Of a DNA stretch of 64,000 nt, positions 8,923-17,767 are shown one piece after another. The notes below the pieces were generated by a model. It saw only the letters and a list, made by a program, of their open reading frames with translations, did no database searches and had not been told where the DNA came from. Numbering within the stretch: the first letter of the stretch is position 1; each line of letters opens with the position of its first letter. The position numbers and the translations under genes are program-made. The stretch spans positions 7,706,001-7,770,000 of the forward strand of contig NC_016935.1 in the NCBI RefSeq assembly GCF_000250655.1. The letters are read 5' to 3'. The DNA comes from Paenibacillus mucilaginosus 3016 (GTDB lineage Bacteria; Bacillota; Bacilli; Paenibacillales; NBRC-103111).

Positions 8923-9649
8923 CCAGTACGGGCAGAGCGAGACGGTCGGCGGCAGCAGGTTAGAATCAAGCTGTGAGTGCAGTGGGAGCTAGGATGGCAG
9001 CCGGGATGCTTCTCCCCTCCTGCTGCACGGTGCCGGACGCCCGGCTGAGCTGGCGGCCAGCTCCTTATCAGCGTACCCGACTAGTTCCCCAGAACAGCAA
9101 GATCACGGGGCGGAGTGTAGGTCGGGAACTGAGATAGCGGAACTGTGATGCGCTATTGCCTCTGCAATGGCCCCTTTTCTCACGATAACGGAACTAGGAT
9201 GCCTTATCTGCTCCCATATGCCCTATCCGCCCCCCGCTGAGGTCTAATAGAGAATCTGAGTTCCTCTATTTAACTCTGTCACCTTTGGAGAAGGCCTTTA
9301 GCGAACCTCAGTTCCGCTATTTTTCGTATCCGAAGGTTGGCCGTTCGTTAAGCTGGCTCTTCGGGTCGCTCATCAAGTATATAGCTATACTCAGAGCCGA
9401 CTTGCACCTACCGGACATCGGACCGCGGATGTTTTCGCACAAGGACGGCCTTCTGTATTTCACAAGGGACTGTTCTGCAGCAGCGTCTCCATGTCAGCAC
9501 AGCCGCAGGGTTTTCCTTTTTCCCAATCCGGCTTATCTCATTCCTTCCCACTTACCGCATCAACACGGCCTGCTCCTTTATACCCATGCGCCTTACCTTA
9601 CCGAAAAAGGCCCTTGCTCCCCATGACTCAAGCCAAGGAGGCTTCACTC
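8923..9649. repeat. Gene-free stretch holding four copies of a dispersed ~23-bp palindrome
   Basis: Imperfect palindromes of the type ATAGCGGAACTSAGGTTC followed by SCTAT occur at 9134-9156, 9185-9207, 9246-9270 and 9298-9322. The same element recurs at 46587-46610, 46638-46661, about 47991-48014 and 48043-48066. A 113-codon open frame at 9285-9626 runs through a copy and has no family features. No convincing gene is visible here; the stretch separates the PLP-enzyme operon from the deacylase. Confidence 0.75.
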
Positions 9650-11254
9650 ATGCTCGACCTTATTCTTCGCAATGGACGTGTCATCGACGGCAGCGGGAAC
9701 CCCTGGTTCCTCGGCGACGTCGGCATCAAGGACGGACGGATCGCCGCTGTCGGCCGGGTGGATCAGGAGGCCCGCAGTGTAGTCGACGTGCACCGCCAGG
9801 TGATCGCGCCCGGCTTCATCGACGGCCACTGCCACTCCGACCTGATGCTGCTCGACCATCCGCACAGCGAGATCAAGCTCTCGCAGGGCGTCACCGCCGA
9901 GGTCGTCGGCAACTGCGGGCTCGCCCCCGCCCCGCTGGTACCGGAGCGCGCCGAACTGCTGCAGAGCTACGTGCAGCCGGTGCTCGGCCGCACGGATTGG
10001 GCCTGGCCGTGGGAGACACTCCCCGGCTACATGGACACCCTCGCCCGCTGCGGCCCGTCCAGCCACGTCGCGACCTATGCCGCCCACGGGGCGCTGCGCA
10101 TCGCCGTCATGGGCTTCGATAACCGCCCGGCGGCGCCGCACGAGCTCGAGCGCATGAAGCAGCTGCTCGCCGAGGGCATGCAGGCGGGAGCGATCGGCCT
10201 GTCGATCGGCCTGCTGTATGCACCCGGCAGCTACACGTCGAAGGAGGAGCTCGCCGAGCTGTGCTCCGTACTGCCGCGCTACGGCGGACTGTTCTCCACG
10301 CACATCCGCGGCGAAGGGAGTTCGCTGCTTCCCTCGGTGCGCGAGGTCATCTGGATCGCCGAGAAGGCCGGCGTGCCGCTGCATATCTCGCACCTTAAAG
10401 CCGCCGGCCGCCGCAGCTGGGGGCAGGTGCTGGAAGCGGTCGAGGAGATCGAGAACGCGCGGGCCCGCGGGCTTGATGTCACATGCGACGTGTACCCTTA
10501 CGCCGCCGGCTCCACGACACTGACGACCGTCCTGCCGCCGTGGGTGCTGGAGCGCGGTATTGAGGGGGCGCTCGAAACGTTCCGCGACCCGGCAATGAGA
10601 AAGCGCATACGTGAAGAACTGACGGAGGAACAGGAAGACTGGGACAATCTGGTCTGCTCTACCGGCTGGGACAGCGTCGTCATCTCGGCCATGCACACGG
10701 AAGCCGGCCGAGCTCTCGAGGGCCGCTCCATCGCTGACATCGCAGCGGCACGGGGCCTCCCTCCGGCCGATGCGATGATGGACCTGCTGCTGGAGGAGGA
10801 GGGCCGCATCTCCATCGTCTACTTCCATATGTCCGACGACGACGTGCGGGAAGTGGTGCGGTATGACAAGTCCCTGATCGCCTCCGACAGCCTCACCTGC
10901 GAGACGGGCAAGCCGCATCCGAGGCTGTACGGCACCTTCCCCCGCCTGTTCGCCAAGTATGTGCGGGAGGAGCGGGCGCTCTCGCTGGAGCAGGCGGTCC
11001 GCAAAGTCACCTCCTTTCCTGTCCAGCGGTTCAAGCTCGGCAAACGCGGGCTGCTCGTCCCCGGATACGCCGCCGATATTACCGTGTTCGACCCCGAGAC
11101 GATCCAGGACCGGGCAACCTACCAGGACCCCCGGCAGTTTCCCGCCGGCATCTCGCACGTGCTTGTCGGCGGAAGCCCCACGCTTCAGGACGGGGCGCAC
11201 ACCCGCGCGCGGGCCGGCAGTCTGATCCGCGCAGTCTCCTGCTGTTCTCATTAA
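9650..11254 (+). CDS. N-acyl-D-amino-acid deacylase (D-aminoacylase)
   Basis: This 534-aa amidohydrolase-superfamily protein probably hydrolyses N-acyl-D-amino acids to the free D-amino acid. It begins LDLILRNGRVIDGSGNPW, typical of the family, with metal ligands in DGHCHSDLMLLDHP (near residue 60), VVGNCG, HISHLKAAG and DVYPYAAGSTTL. The C-terminal FPVQRFKLGKRGLLVPGYAAD closes the small beta domain. The ATG at 9650 has AAGGAG at nine bases; an upstream ATG at 9623 lacks a good site. It lies downstream of a D-amino-acid regulator and PLP enzyme and upstream of a RidA-like protein, forming a functional neighbourhood. Length is normal. Confidence 0.9.
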   Translation: MLDLILRNGRVIDGSGNPWFLGDVGIKDGRIAAVGRVDQEARSVVDVHRQVIAPGFIDGHCHSDLMLLDHPHSEIKLSQGVTAEVVGNCGLAPAPLVPERAELLQSYVQPVLGRTDWAWPWETLPGYMDTLARCGPSSHVATYAAHGALRIAVMGFDNRPAAPHELERMKQLLAEGMQAGAIGLSIGLLYAPGSYTSKEELAELCSVLPRYGGLFSTHIRGEGSSLLPSVREVIWIAEKAGVPLHISHLKAAGRRSWGQVLEAVEEIENARARGLDVTCDVYPYAAGSTTLTTVLPPWVLERGIEGALETFRDPAMRKRIREELTEEQEDWDNLVCSTGWDSVVISAMHTEAGRALEGRSIADIAAARGLPPADAMMDLLLEEEGRISIVYFHMSDDDVREVVRYDKSLIASDSLTCETGKPHPRLYGTFPRLFAKYVREERALSLEQAVRKVTSFPVQRFKLGKRGLLVPGYAADITVFDPETIQDRATYQDPRQFPAGISHVLVGGSPTLQDGAHTRARAGSLIRAVSCCSH

Positions 11255-11490
11255 GTGGGTGCCGCCCCGGCCCATTCTGTGAGCAAGGTCATAAAGATCC
11301 AATCTTTAAGCACCCGGCCTTTTAACTCCCTGTACTCTTCGGGTGCCTGATTACTTACGGCTCTAAACGCTTCCGCATTCCGAATTCGTTTGCCGCCTTG
11401 ATGGCTTATCATCCTAATTTTTTATGAACTGTAGTACCCTGCATGCATTCCCAGGATCTCGTCCAAACCATCCCCCGGAGGTGCTTCACC

Positions 11491-11955
11491 GTGTCCAAAA
11501 TCGAACAGCGTCTGCAAGAGCTCGGCATTATGCTGCCGCCATCCCCCGAACCGCGCTTCACTTATATCCCCTGCAGCCGCACCGGAAATCTCATCTATCT
11601 CTCCGGCCAGGACTGCCGGATCGACGGCGAACTGATGTACAGCGGCAAGCTCGGCCGGGAGGTCACGATCGAACAAGGGCAGGCCGCAGCTCGCCAAACG
11701 ATCATCAACTGCCTGGCGGTCATGAAGGGCTACCTTGGCGACCTGGACCGGGTCGAGCGCATCGTGAAGCTGCTCGGCTTCGTCAACTCGGCTCCGGGCT
11801 TCGCGGATCAGCCTTACGTTATGAACGGCGCGTCCGACCTGCTCGTGGAAGTGTTCGGCGAGAGGGGCAAGCATGCCCGGTCGGCGATCGGCACCAGCGA
11901 GCTGCCTTTTCATACGCCGGTGGAAATCGAAGTCATCGCGGAGATCCGGGACTGA
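11491..11955 (+). CDS. RidA/YjgF-family protein
   Basis: This 154-aa protein belongs to the YjgF/YER057c/UK114 family, whose best-known members hydrolyse reactive enamine/imine intermediates released by PLP enzymes. It belongs to the longer subgroup with an N-terminal helix (SKIEQRLQELGIMLPP) and has the family blocks NLIYLSGQD, GQAAARQTIINCLAVMKGYLGDLDR and RSAIGTSELPF. The canonical catalytic Arg region of archetypal RidA is replaced here, so enamine deaminase activity is not assured. The GTG start has GGAGGTG at seven bases. Its place beside a PLP D-amino-acid enzyme and a D-aminoacylase suggests detoxification or a related step in the same pathway. Confidence 0.88.
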   Translation: MSKIEQRLQELGIMLPPSPEPRFTYIPCSRTGNLIYLSGQDCRIDGELMYSGKLGREVTIEQGQAAARQTIINCLAVMKGYLGDLDRVERIVKLLGFVNSAPGFADQPYVMNGASDLLVEVFGERGKHARSAIGTSELPFHTPVEIEVIAEIRD

Positions 11956-11999
11956 CCGCCAAGCGGCCTTATAAAAACCTACCTAAGGAGGACACCGCA

Positions 12000-13124
12000 A
12001 TGAATCTGCGTCTTATGCAGCCGCACGAGCTCGCCGAAGCCACCCGGCTCGCCGACAGCATCTTCCGGGACGGGGAGCAATCGTCGATGGGCGAGGCCTT
12101 CCCGGATCTGTTCTCGCCCGGCATCAGCCACTCCTACGGCGCCTTCACCGACGAAGGAAAGCTTGCCGCGTTCATGGGACTCGCCCCCGCCGTCGTGCGG
12201 GTCGGGCCCGCCCGTCTGCGCATCTTCTCGATGGGGGCCGTCTGCACCCACCAGGAGGCCCGCGGGCAGGGCATCGGCAGCCGACTGCTTGACTTGTGCA
12301 AAGCCCACGCGGATGCCGCCGGCGCCGCCCTGATCCTCATCTCGGGCGACCGCTCCCTCTACACCCGGGCCCACTGCTATCCGTACGGGCGCACGGAGCG
12401 CTTCGCACTGGATGCTTCAGCCGCCGACCGGCTGAAGCATCGCCCTCGCACAGAAGGCCTCCGCATCAGCGGCCTGGAGCCCGCCGACCTCCCGGCCGTG
12501 CACCGGCTGGCGGAAGAGCGAAGCGTCGCCTACGAGCAGAGCGTCACCGACCTGCCCCGGCTGCTCGCCGCCGAGGCTTACGCCGGCTGCTTCAAGCTCG
12601 TGCACCGCACGCTGACGGCGCGGAGGGGGGACGGCTCGCTTGCCGCTTACGCGGTCTTCGCCGTGCCCGGCACGGCTGCTGCCGGCCGCAAAGCCCCGTT
12701 CGCCGTCGAGTGGGGCGGCGAACCCGAGGCGGTCGCCCTGCTGCTCGCGGAAGCATTGGAGCGCTTCGGCCTCCCTTCGCTCAGCGTCACCGCCGCCTGG
12801 CATGAAAGAGCGCTGCTTGCCCTGCTCCGCGAAGCAGGTCTGCCGTCCGAGAGCGGTACGAACGGGGGCACGCTCTACCTGGTGAACGCTCAGCGCCTGC
12901 TGGAGCAGGCCGGCCCGTTTTGGGGAGAGACGCCGCTGCCTCCCCTACGCCTGGGAGCTGACGGGCAGTATGTCCTCCCGGGCGAAGGTGGAGCGGAATT
13001 GAAGCTCTCCCCGGGCGAGCTGGTCCGGGAGCTGTTCGACCTGGGAGCCGACGGAACGCAGGCCCGCAGCCTGCCGGTTCCGGCGCTGCCGCTCCCGCAT
13101 GCCAATGGCTTGAACTACATTTGA
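12000..13124 (+). CDS. GNAT family N-acetyltransferase
   Basis: This 374-aa protein has an N-terminal GNAT domain with the acetyl-CoA-binding segment EARGQGIGSRLLDLC (about residues 86-100) preceded by IFSMGAVCTHQ. A second, weaker half follows, as in enhanced-intracellular-survival-like GNAT proteins with two acetyltransferase-like lobes. The ATG has AAGGAGG upstream and lies 44 bases after the RidA-like gene, so cotranscription is likely. The substrate is unknown. In this neighbourhood amino-group acetylation of an amino acid or a peptide is plausible but is inference. Confidence 0.85.
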   Translation: MNLRLMQPHELAEATRLADSIFRDGEQSSMGEAFPDLFSPGISHSYGAFTDEGKLAAFMGLAPAVVRVGPARLRIFSMGAVCTHQEARGQGIGSRLLDLCKAHADAAGAALILISGDRSLYTRAHCYPYGRTERFALDASAADRLKHRPRTEGLRISGLEPADLPAVHRLAEERSVAYEQSVTDLPRLLAAEAYAGCFKLVHRTLTARRGDGSLAAYAVFAVPGTAAAGRKAPFAVEWGGEPEAVALLLAEALERFGLPSLSVTAAWHERALLALLREAGLPSESGTNGGTLYLVNAQRLLEQAGPFWGETPLPPLRLGADGQYVLPGEGGAELKLSPGELVRELFDLGADGTQARSLPVPALPLPHANGLNYI

Positions 13125-13146
13125 TCTCAACATATCATTATTTTAG

Positions 13147-13175
13147 AAAGCTGGTACATCGTTACCGGCTTTTTT
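13147..13175 (+). terminator. Rho-independent terminator after the GNAT gene
   Basis: AGCTGGTA (13149-13156) pairs with TACCGGCT (13163-13170) and is followed by a run of six T residues. Confidence 0.75.
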
Positions 13176-13328
13176 CTCGTCTTAATTTCTAAACCTCATC
13201 GATATTGACTATACCTCCAATTTTACTAATTTTGTAAATTATATTGCAATATTGGTAAATATGTAATATTATACAAATAGTGAAACAACTAGAAATACTT
13301 CAAATAAAAGTTTTAGGAGATGAGAAAA

Positions 13329-13658
13329 ATGAAAAAAGCTATCCTGACTCTCACCGCAGTAGCAAGCCTCTTATCGTTTAATTTGTCTACAAGCGGAGTA
13401 TCTGCAGCGACAGTCCAAAAGATCGAACCTACGAAAATTGAAGCAAGCTCTACTATTTATTCATCTATTACTATGAAAGTAGGAGAGGGAAGAAAAATTG
13501 CGGGTGACCGAGTATATATTTCTTCTGCTAATCCAACTTACTGCCTCGGTTTGGATGCCTATGGGAATCTGACTGCTTTTGCGCAAGGATATGGTACGGT
13601 AGTTGCTGAATGGAATAGCGGCACAAGAGTTGTTTATTACGTCACCGTAACTCCTTAA
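13329..13658 (+). CDS. Small AT-rich secreted protein, Ig-like fold possible
   Basis: This 109-aa protein has a clear signal peptide (MKKAILTLTAVASLL, processing probably near GVSAA). The mature part, with a glycine-rich strand pattern ending in GYGTVVAEWNSGTRVVYYVTV, resembles bacterial Ig-like (BIG2) domains; that is a pattern impression, not a certain match. Start 13329 was chosen because AGGAG sits nine bases before it, while the ATG at 13320 touches that site. The gene and its 5' flank are clearly richer in A+T than every neighbour, which suggests recent acquisition. It is monocistronic, bounded by a terminator on each side. Confidence 0.75.
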   Translation: MKKAILTLTAVASLLSFNLSTSGVSAATVQKIEPTKIEASSTIYSSITMKVGEGRKIAGDRVYISSANPTYCLGLDAYGNLTAFAQGYGTVVAEWNSGTRVVYYVTVTP

Positions 13659-13706
13659 GATTATTATCTAAACCATCCGTTCTTGGTTGAGATCCGTAAA
13701 CCCTTC

Positions 13707-13756
13707 AAATTGGACAAACTCCCTTGCCAACTTTAGCAAGGGAGTTTGTCCAATTT
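13707..13756. terminator. Perfect 21-bp hairpin between convergent genes
   Basis: The arms at 13707-13727 and 13736-13756 are perfect complements around an eight-base loop; the outer pairs are A/T rich. It lies between the small secreted protein (plus) and the kinase-like gene (minus) and probably ends transcription in both directions. Confidence 0.8.
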
Positions 13757-13835
13757 AGGGCAATAAATTAAGAATACCTAAATGTTACTTTCAAACTGGC
13801 CTGGAACCACTAACAAATGATTTTTTGGAAAGCCC

Positions 13836-14729
13836 CTACTCCTTATACCACACCGGAACCATGCTCTCAAAGTTCCGGTGATCCTCCAGCACGACGCGGA
13901 TGCGGTCCATCATCGATGGAAGCTGCTCGGGCACTACCTGCAGCGTCCAGGTGATCGTCCCGCCCAGGATCATCGCGGTATACAGCGCGTACAGCGTCCA
14001 GAACAGATCCGGCGCCCGTCCACCGAAGTATCCGTGAATCTGTCCCGTGCTGAAGGAGACGGAGACCTCCCGGCTGAAGTAAGCGATCTTCAGAAAATCA
14101 TGATACGGGTCTCCCCAATCGTACCGGTTGAAGTCAATGACGGCGGCATACCGGCCGCCGGCGATCAGCAGGTTCGACGGATGAAAATCGTCATGCTGAA
14201 GTCCGCTCGGACGCCCCTCCATGCAGGGAAGATGCGTCTCTATGAAGGCTTCCACCGCTTCCTCCGCCGGAAGCTTCACCCCGCACTCCCGGTACGCCTG
14301 CCACTGGCGGCGGTGCTTGGCCTCGCGGAGCCTGTGCCACGGCTGCATTTCCGCCGGCGCCCCAATCGTATGCAGGAGCCGCAGCTCCCGGCCCGCTTCG
14401 ACGCCGGCGGCGTACGGAAGCGCCTCCGCAGCGTCGGTCCCCCCGGCATGTTCCAGCACCATGCCGCACGTCTGCTGCTCCGTCAAGGTGAAGAAGGCCA
14501 CGGGAGCCGGTGTGCGGACGCCGGCGGCGGCAGCCCTGCCCACCACCTCAAACTCCCTGCGCTTCGCCCCCTCTTTTCCGATCTCCGCCGTTCTCACCAC
14601 ATACACCGGCCGGTCCGCCGCATCATATACGATATATTTGCGGTCGGACGAGAAGCCCTTGGTCAGCGGGGTCATCCGCGCGGCCCCCCGAAGCTCCGGC
14701 ACCTGCTCCAGAATCTGTTCTAAGTTCAT
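13836..14729 (-). CDS. Aminoglycoside phosphotransferase (APH)-fold kinase
   Basis: This 297-aa protein has the choline/aminoglycoside kinase fold. The N-lobe begins MTPLTKGFSSDRKYIVYD, a form typical of Bacillales APH-like proteins. The Brenner motif is HDDFHPSNLL near residue 179 and the metal-binding loop is VIDFNRYDWGDPYHD. GGAGGCG precedes the ATG. The downstream neighbour on the same strand, 103 bases upstream of this start, is a second APH-fold protein. Family members phosphorylate small hydroxyl compounds such as aminoglycosides, macrolides, homoserine or sugars; the substrate cannot be assigned and resistance should not be assumed. Confidence 0.88.
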   Translation of the reverse strand: MNLEQILEQVPELRGAARMTPLTKGFSSDRKYIVYDAADRPVYVVRTAEIGKEGAKRREFEVVGRAAAAGVRTPAPVAFFTLTEQQTCGMVLEHAGGTDAAEALPYAAGVEAGRELRLLHTIGAPAEMQPWHRLREAKHRRQWQAYRECGVKLPAEEAVEAFIETHLPCMEGRPSGLQHDDFHPSNLLIAGGRYAAVIDFNRYDWGDPYHDFLKIAYFSREVSVSFSTGQIHGYFGGRAPDLFWTLYALYTAMILGGTITWTLQVVPEQLPSMMDRIRVVLEDHRNFESMVPVWYKE

Positions 14730-14832
14730 CCCGGATCGCCTCCATCCTGCTCGAATTCATTTAACAACGTTTGCTCGCATCCTTGATACCGTCCTGTCCA
14801 ACCTCCTCAACCCTGCTGCAGCCAAGCGTCAA

Positions 14833-15609
14833 TCAGCCGGAGCAGGCCCGGCCCTCATCTTCCCCAAGCTCCACCAGCCGGGCGGCGGCGACCACCGGAA
14901 GCCAGGCCTCCAGATCCGCTTGACGCCTGCCCGTCAGCATGCCGTATTCGTCCACATAGCTCCGGCTCAGACGGCTGCGGACCTGCGTCAGCTGCTCTTG
15001 CAGCGCTGCTGGCAGTCCCGGAGGCATCCCTCCATGCTCCAGCAGCAGCCAGGTCCGGGCGGCATCCGCTTCAGGCAGCCCCCGAACTGCCGTCATCCAG
15101 TCGATCACGACCGGTTCCGGAGAAGCCAGCAGCACGTTGTCCGGGTGAAAGTCACCGTGGCACAACTGCTCGGCCCCCTCGGGCAGCCCGTCCAGCCGCC
15201 GGAAGAGCTCCCCCCTCGTTAACGAAGCCAATCCAGGCGCATGCGAGATCCGCTCCCGGAGTACTTCCTTGAAGGGCCGCAGCCCCTTCCCCTCACAGGC
15301 ATGAATGCGTGCATGCAGGCCGGCCAGCTGCCTCCCCACCACTTCCGCCGCTTCCGCCTCTTCGAATAAACGGCGGGTCAGCGGCAGGCCTTCCACCCGC
15401 TCATAGATGACGCCGGCGCGGCCTTCCACCTTCTCCAAGCCAAATACCCCGGGCACCGGCAGACCGGTATCCGCCACAAGCCGGGCGGTTTCCCACTCCT
15501 TCACCGCCCACTCCTTCATAAATGGCTTGTACAGCTTGATCACCCGGCCTTCTTCCCACCGGTAGACCTCAGCAGTCCTTCCTTCCCCGATCCGTTCCCC
15601 AAGGACCAT
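14833..15609 (-). CDS. Second APH-fold small-molecule kinase
   Basis: This 258-aa phosphotransferase-family protein has a glycine-rich start (LGERIGEGRTAEVYRWEEG), a probable ATP lysine in VIKLYKPFM, the catalytic loop CHGDFHPDNVLL near residue 150 and VIDWMTAVRG as the metal-binding DFG equivalent. The start at 15609 follows a GGAGGGAGGG tract; a further in-frame codon at 15636 lies upstream of that site and is less likely. It is only distantly similar to the neighbouring kinase. The TAEVY glycine loop resembles Paenibacillus proteins often annotated as phosphotransferase or fructosamine-kinase-like. Substrate unknown. Confidence 0.86.
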   Translation of the reverse strand: MVLGERIGEGRTAEVYRWEEGRVIKLYKPFMKEWAVKEWETARLVADTGLPVPGVFGLEKVEGRAGVIYERVEGLPLTRRLFEEAEAAEVVGRQLAGLHARIHACEGKGLRPFKEVLRERISHAPGLASLTRGELFRRLDGLPEGAEQLCHGDFHPDNVLLASPEPVVIDWMTAVRGLPEADAARTWLLLEHGGMPPGLPAALQEQLTQVRSRLSRSYVDEYGMLTGRRQADLEAWLPVVAAARLVELGEDEGRACSG

Positions 15610-15834
15610 CCGTCTTCCCTCCCTCCGATTTTCCAAATTTCGTCCTCCCCATTCTCACCCCCCGCCATGCAAAAAGCAACCGGATTGGGAGCTTCGCTTG
15701 AATTCCGCCCTAGGAATCGCTATAACTGACTATAGGCTCTTTTTGCCATTCTGCTTCCTGATCCCACGGAGACGATAATCGAAGCATTCCACTACTGGGC
15801 GGCGCAGCCGCCTTGACGATAGGAGTTTCTCTTC

Positions 15835-16686
15835 ATGCCGACCCGAATTCTGATGGCCTGCCTTCTGCTCGCCGTCATTCTCTATGCCGGATACGATACG
15901 CTGGTCCCCAAGGCGGACGAGACGTACCGCGACCAGGTGGCGGTGCTGATGTATCACCACGTGCATGACACGGACCACAGCGCAAGCACGGTCAGCACGG
16001 CGCTGTTCCGGGAGCAGCTCAGCTACCTGCAGTCGCGCGGATACCACTTCATCTCGCTCACGGACTTCAAGCAGTTCCTCGGCGGCGCGCCGGTGCCGGA
16101 CAAGGCGGTGCTCGTCACCTTCGACGACGGGTACAAAAGCTTCCACGACTTCGCTTATCCCGTCCTCCGGGAGCTGCAGGTGCCGGCCGTGAACTTCATT
16201 ATTACGAAGGACCTGGATGCGCCGCTGGCCCCGCCGATTCCCGCGTTGTCCCCGGAAGAGATCCGCGCGATGCTGCAGGAAATGCCCGGACTCATCGATA
16301 TCCAGTGCCACACGAACGCCCTCCACTTCAAAGAAGGCAAAAACGCCGCCCTGACCGCTCCCCTCCCGCTTGAGGGGGGCCGGACGGAGACGGCGGAGCA
16401 GCGGGTGCGGCAGGACAGCGAAGCCTGCGCCCACAAGCTCGACGGTCTGTATGGACGTGACGGGGCAGGCGATACGTTCGCCTATCCTTACGGGATTTAT
16501 TCGCCGCGCACGCAGGAGATCATCTCGGCGGCCGGCTTCAAGTACGCCTTCACCATCATCGGCGAGATGGCGACCCGGTTCAGCGATCCCCTCGCCCTCC
16601 CGCGGATCAACGCCGGTAACCCGGGGATTGACCCGCGCAAGCTCGACGTTACCATCCGTCAGCGGGTCGTTCACCCGGCTCCCTGA
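15835..16686 (+). CDS. Polysaccharide deacetylase (NodB domain), membrane-anchored
   Basis: This 283-aa exported protein has an N-terminal hydrophobic anchor or signal (ILMACLLLAVILYAGY) and a carbohydrate esterase 4 domain. MLMYHHV-type YHHV opens the domain, VTFDDGYKS near residue 95 carries the catalytic and metal Asp pair, and CHTNALH supplies metal histidines in the HTxxH position. FAYPYG and a C-terminal segment complete it. It resembles IcaB/PgaB-type deacetylases that remove acetyl groups from surface N-acetylglucosamine polymers or peptidoglycan. AGGAG lies before the ATG. It is transcribed alone, convergent with the DUF2935 gene 11 bases beyond. Confidence 0.9.
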   Translation: MPTRILMACLLLAVILYAGYDTLVPKADETYRDQVAVLMYHHVHDTDHSASTVSTALFREQLSYLQSRGYHFISLTDFKQFLGGAPVPDKAVLVTFDDGYKSFHDFAYPVLRELQVPAVNFIITKDLDAPLAPPIPALSPEEIRAMLQEMPGLIDIQCHTNALHFKEGKNAALTAPLPLEGGRTETAEQRVRQDSEACAHKLDGLYGRDGAGDTFAYPYGIYSPRTQEIISAAGFKYAFTIIGEMATRFSDPLALPRINAGNPGIDPRKLDVTIRQRVVHPAP

Positions 16687-16697
16687 CGATCCTGCCC

Positions 16698-17528
16698 TTA
16701 GGGGCCCGACACTCTCCGGATGGAGCAGGTACGGGCCTCTTCGGCGATCTCGGGAGCGAAGGCGCTCAGCTTGCGTATGAAATAGCAGGCCTCCGGCAGA
16801 TGATGCTCCAGGAAACGGAGCGTCGTCCGGCTGAGCAGCTGCCTGGCTTTGTACCTCGCGATCACCCCGCGGATAAAATGGTTCATCTCCAGCGCCACCT
16901 GTCCGACCTCCGAAGCGAGCAGCTGCTGGCGCGGCATGCCCGGCGGCGTGAAGCGCAGATATCCGCGGATATGATGATTCTGGAGGATGAATCCCTGAAA
17001 CTTCTCCGCATACTCCCCCGCCTTGGCCAGCACGCCCACCTCGACCGGGTCCGTGACGTTGCGCAGAAGGACGGCATGCCCCAGCTGGTCCTCCAGCCAC
17101 AGATCCAGCAGCTGCCAGAGCGGCTGGGGATCGGCCCACCGGCCCTCACGGAAGGCGGTCAGCTGTCTCAGGTATTCCTGGTTTTCCCCCAAGGTGCCGT
17201 TAAAATAGGTCGGGGTCAAATTGACGATGAGCTCATTGTTGATCCGCAGGTTCTGCAGCCGTCCCTCGAACCGGAAATACCCTTCGGCCACCAGCCAGGC
17301 CGCCTCCGCGAATGCCCTCATCTGGGGCGTCTCCGGCCCCAGCGCCGGATCCAGCGTGAGCAGTTCCCTGAGCCGCTGCTCGAAGGCTGCGATATACCAG
17401 CGTGCCGCCTCCACCTCACGGACGGCGTCCGGCGACAAAGCATCCCTCACAAAGTAAGCATGATCCTGCAGAATCTCGAGCCAGAACAGATGCTCCTCCC
17501 ATACGCTCAGCTCCGCTCCACCGTTCAT
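16698..17528 (-). CDS. DUF2935 family protein
   Basis: This 276-aa soluble protein matches my recollection of the Bacillales DUF2935 family: a pair of similar all-helical halves, each with WEEHLFWLEILQDHAYFVRDAL-like and FLEHHLPEACYFIRKL-like segments containing conserved His and Glu that could hold a metal as in ferritin-like bundles. The start at 17528 has GAGGAGGAGA upstream; the frame extends 18 codons further without a site. The function of the family is unknown; some members occur in sporulating bacilli. Confidence 0.8.
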   Translation of the reverse strand: MNGGAELSVWEEHLFWLEILQDHAYFVRDALSPDAVREVEAARWYIAAFEQRLRELLTLDPALGPETPQMRAFAEAAWLVAEGYFRFEGRLQNLRINNELIVNLTPTYFNGTLGENQEYLRQLTAFREGRWADPQPLWQLLDLWLEDQLGHAVLLRNVTDPVEVGVLAKAGEYAEKFQGFILQNHHIRGYLRFTPPGMPRQQLLASEVGQVALEMNHFIRGVIARYKARQLLSRTTLRFLEHHLPEACYFIRKLSAFAPEIAEEARTCSIRRVSGP

Positions 17529-17767
17529 TCCATCTCCTCCTCTTTCTCCCTTACACCTGTACCCCATGTCCATCTTCTCCACTTTATGCCGATCCCCCCG
17601 GGAAAAAGAACAAGCAGGCGTCCCGGAACCCCATCTGCCATCTGCCCGCCCTAACTGTATAAGGTTTGTACAACTTCTTCGTTTCGCACCTGCGCCCAGC
17701 GGGTATTTTGACTGTAAGATCCTGCGGAATGCATGCCGATCCCCGCAGCCGGTAGGAGGTACATGCC

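Noticed and set aside
9285..9626. 113-codon open frame before the D-aminoacylase gene
   Set aside because: Begins within a dispersed palindrome, no ribosome binding site, no domain features.
13836..15609. Two APH-fold genes as an antibiotic-resistance locus
   Set aside because: Their motifs show only the general kinase fold; nothing identifies an antibiotic substrate and no mobile context surrounds them.
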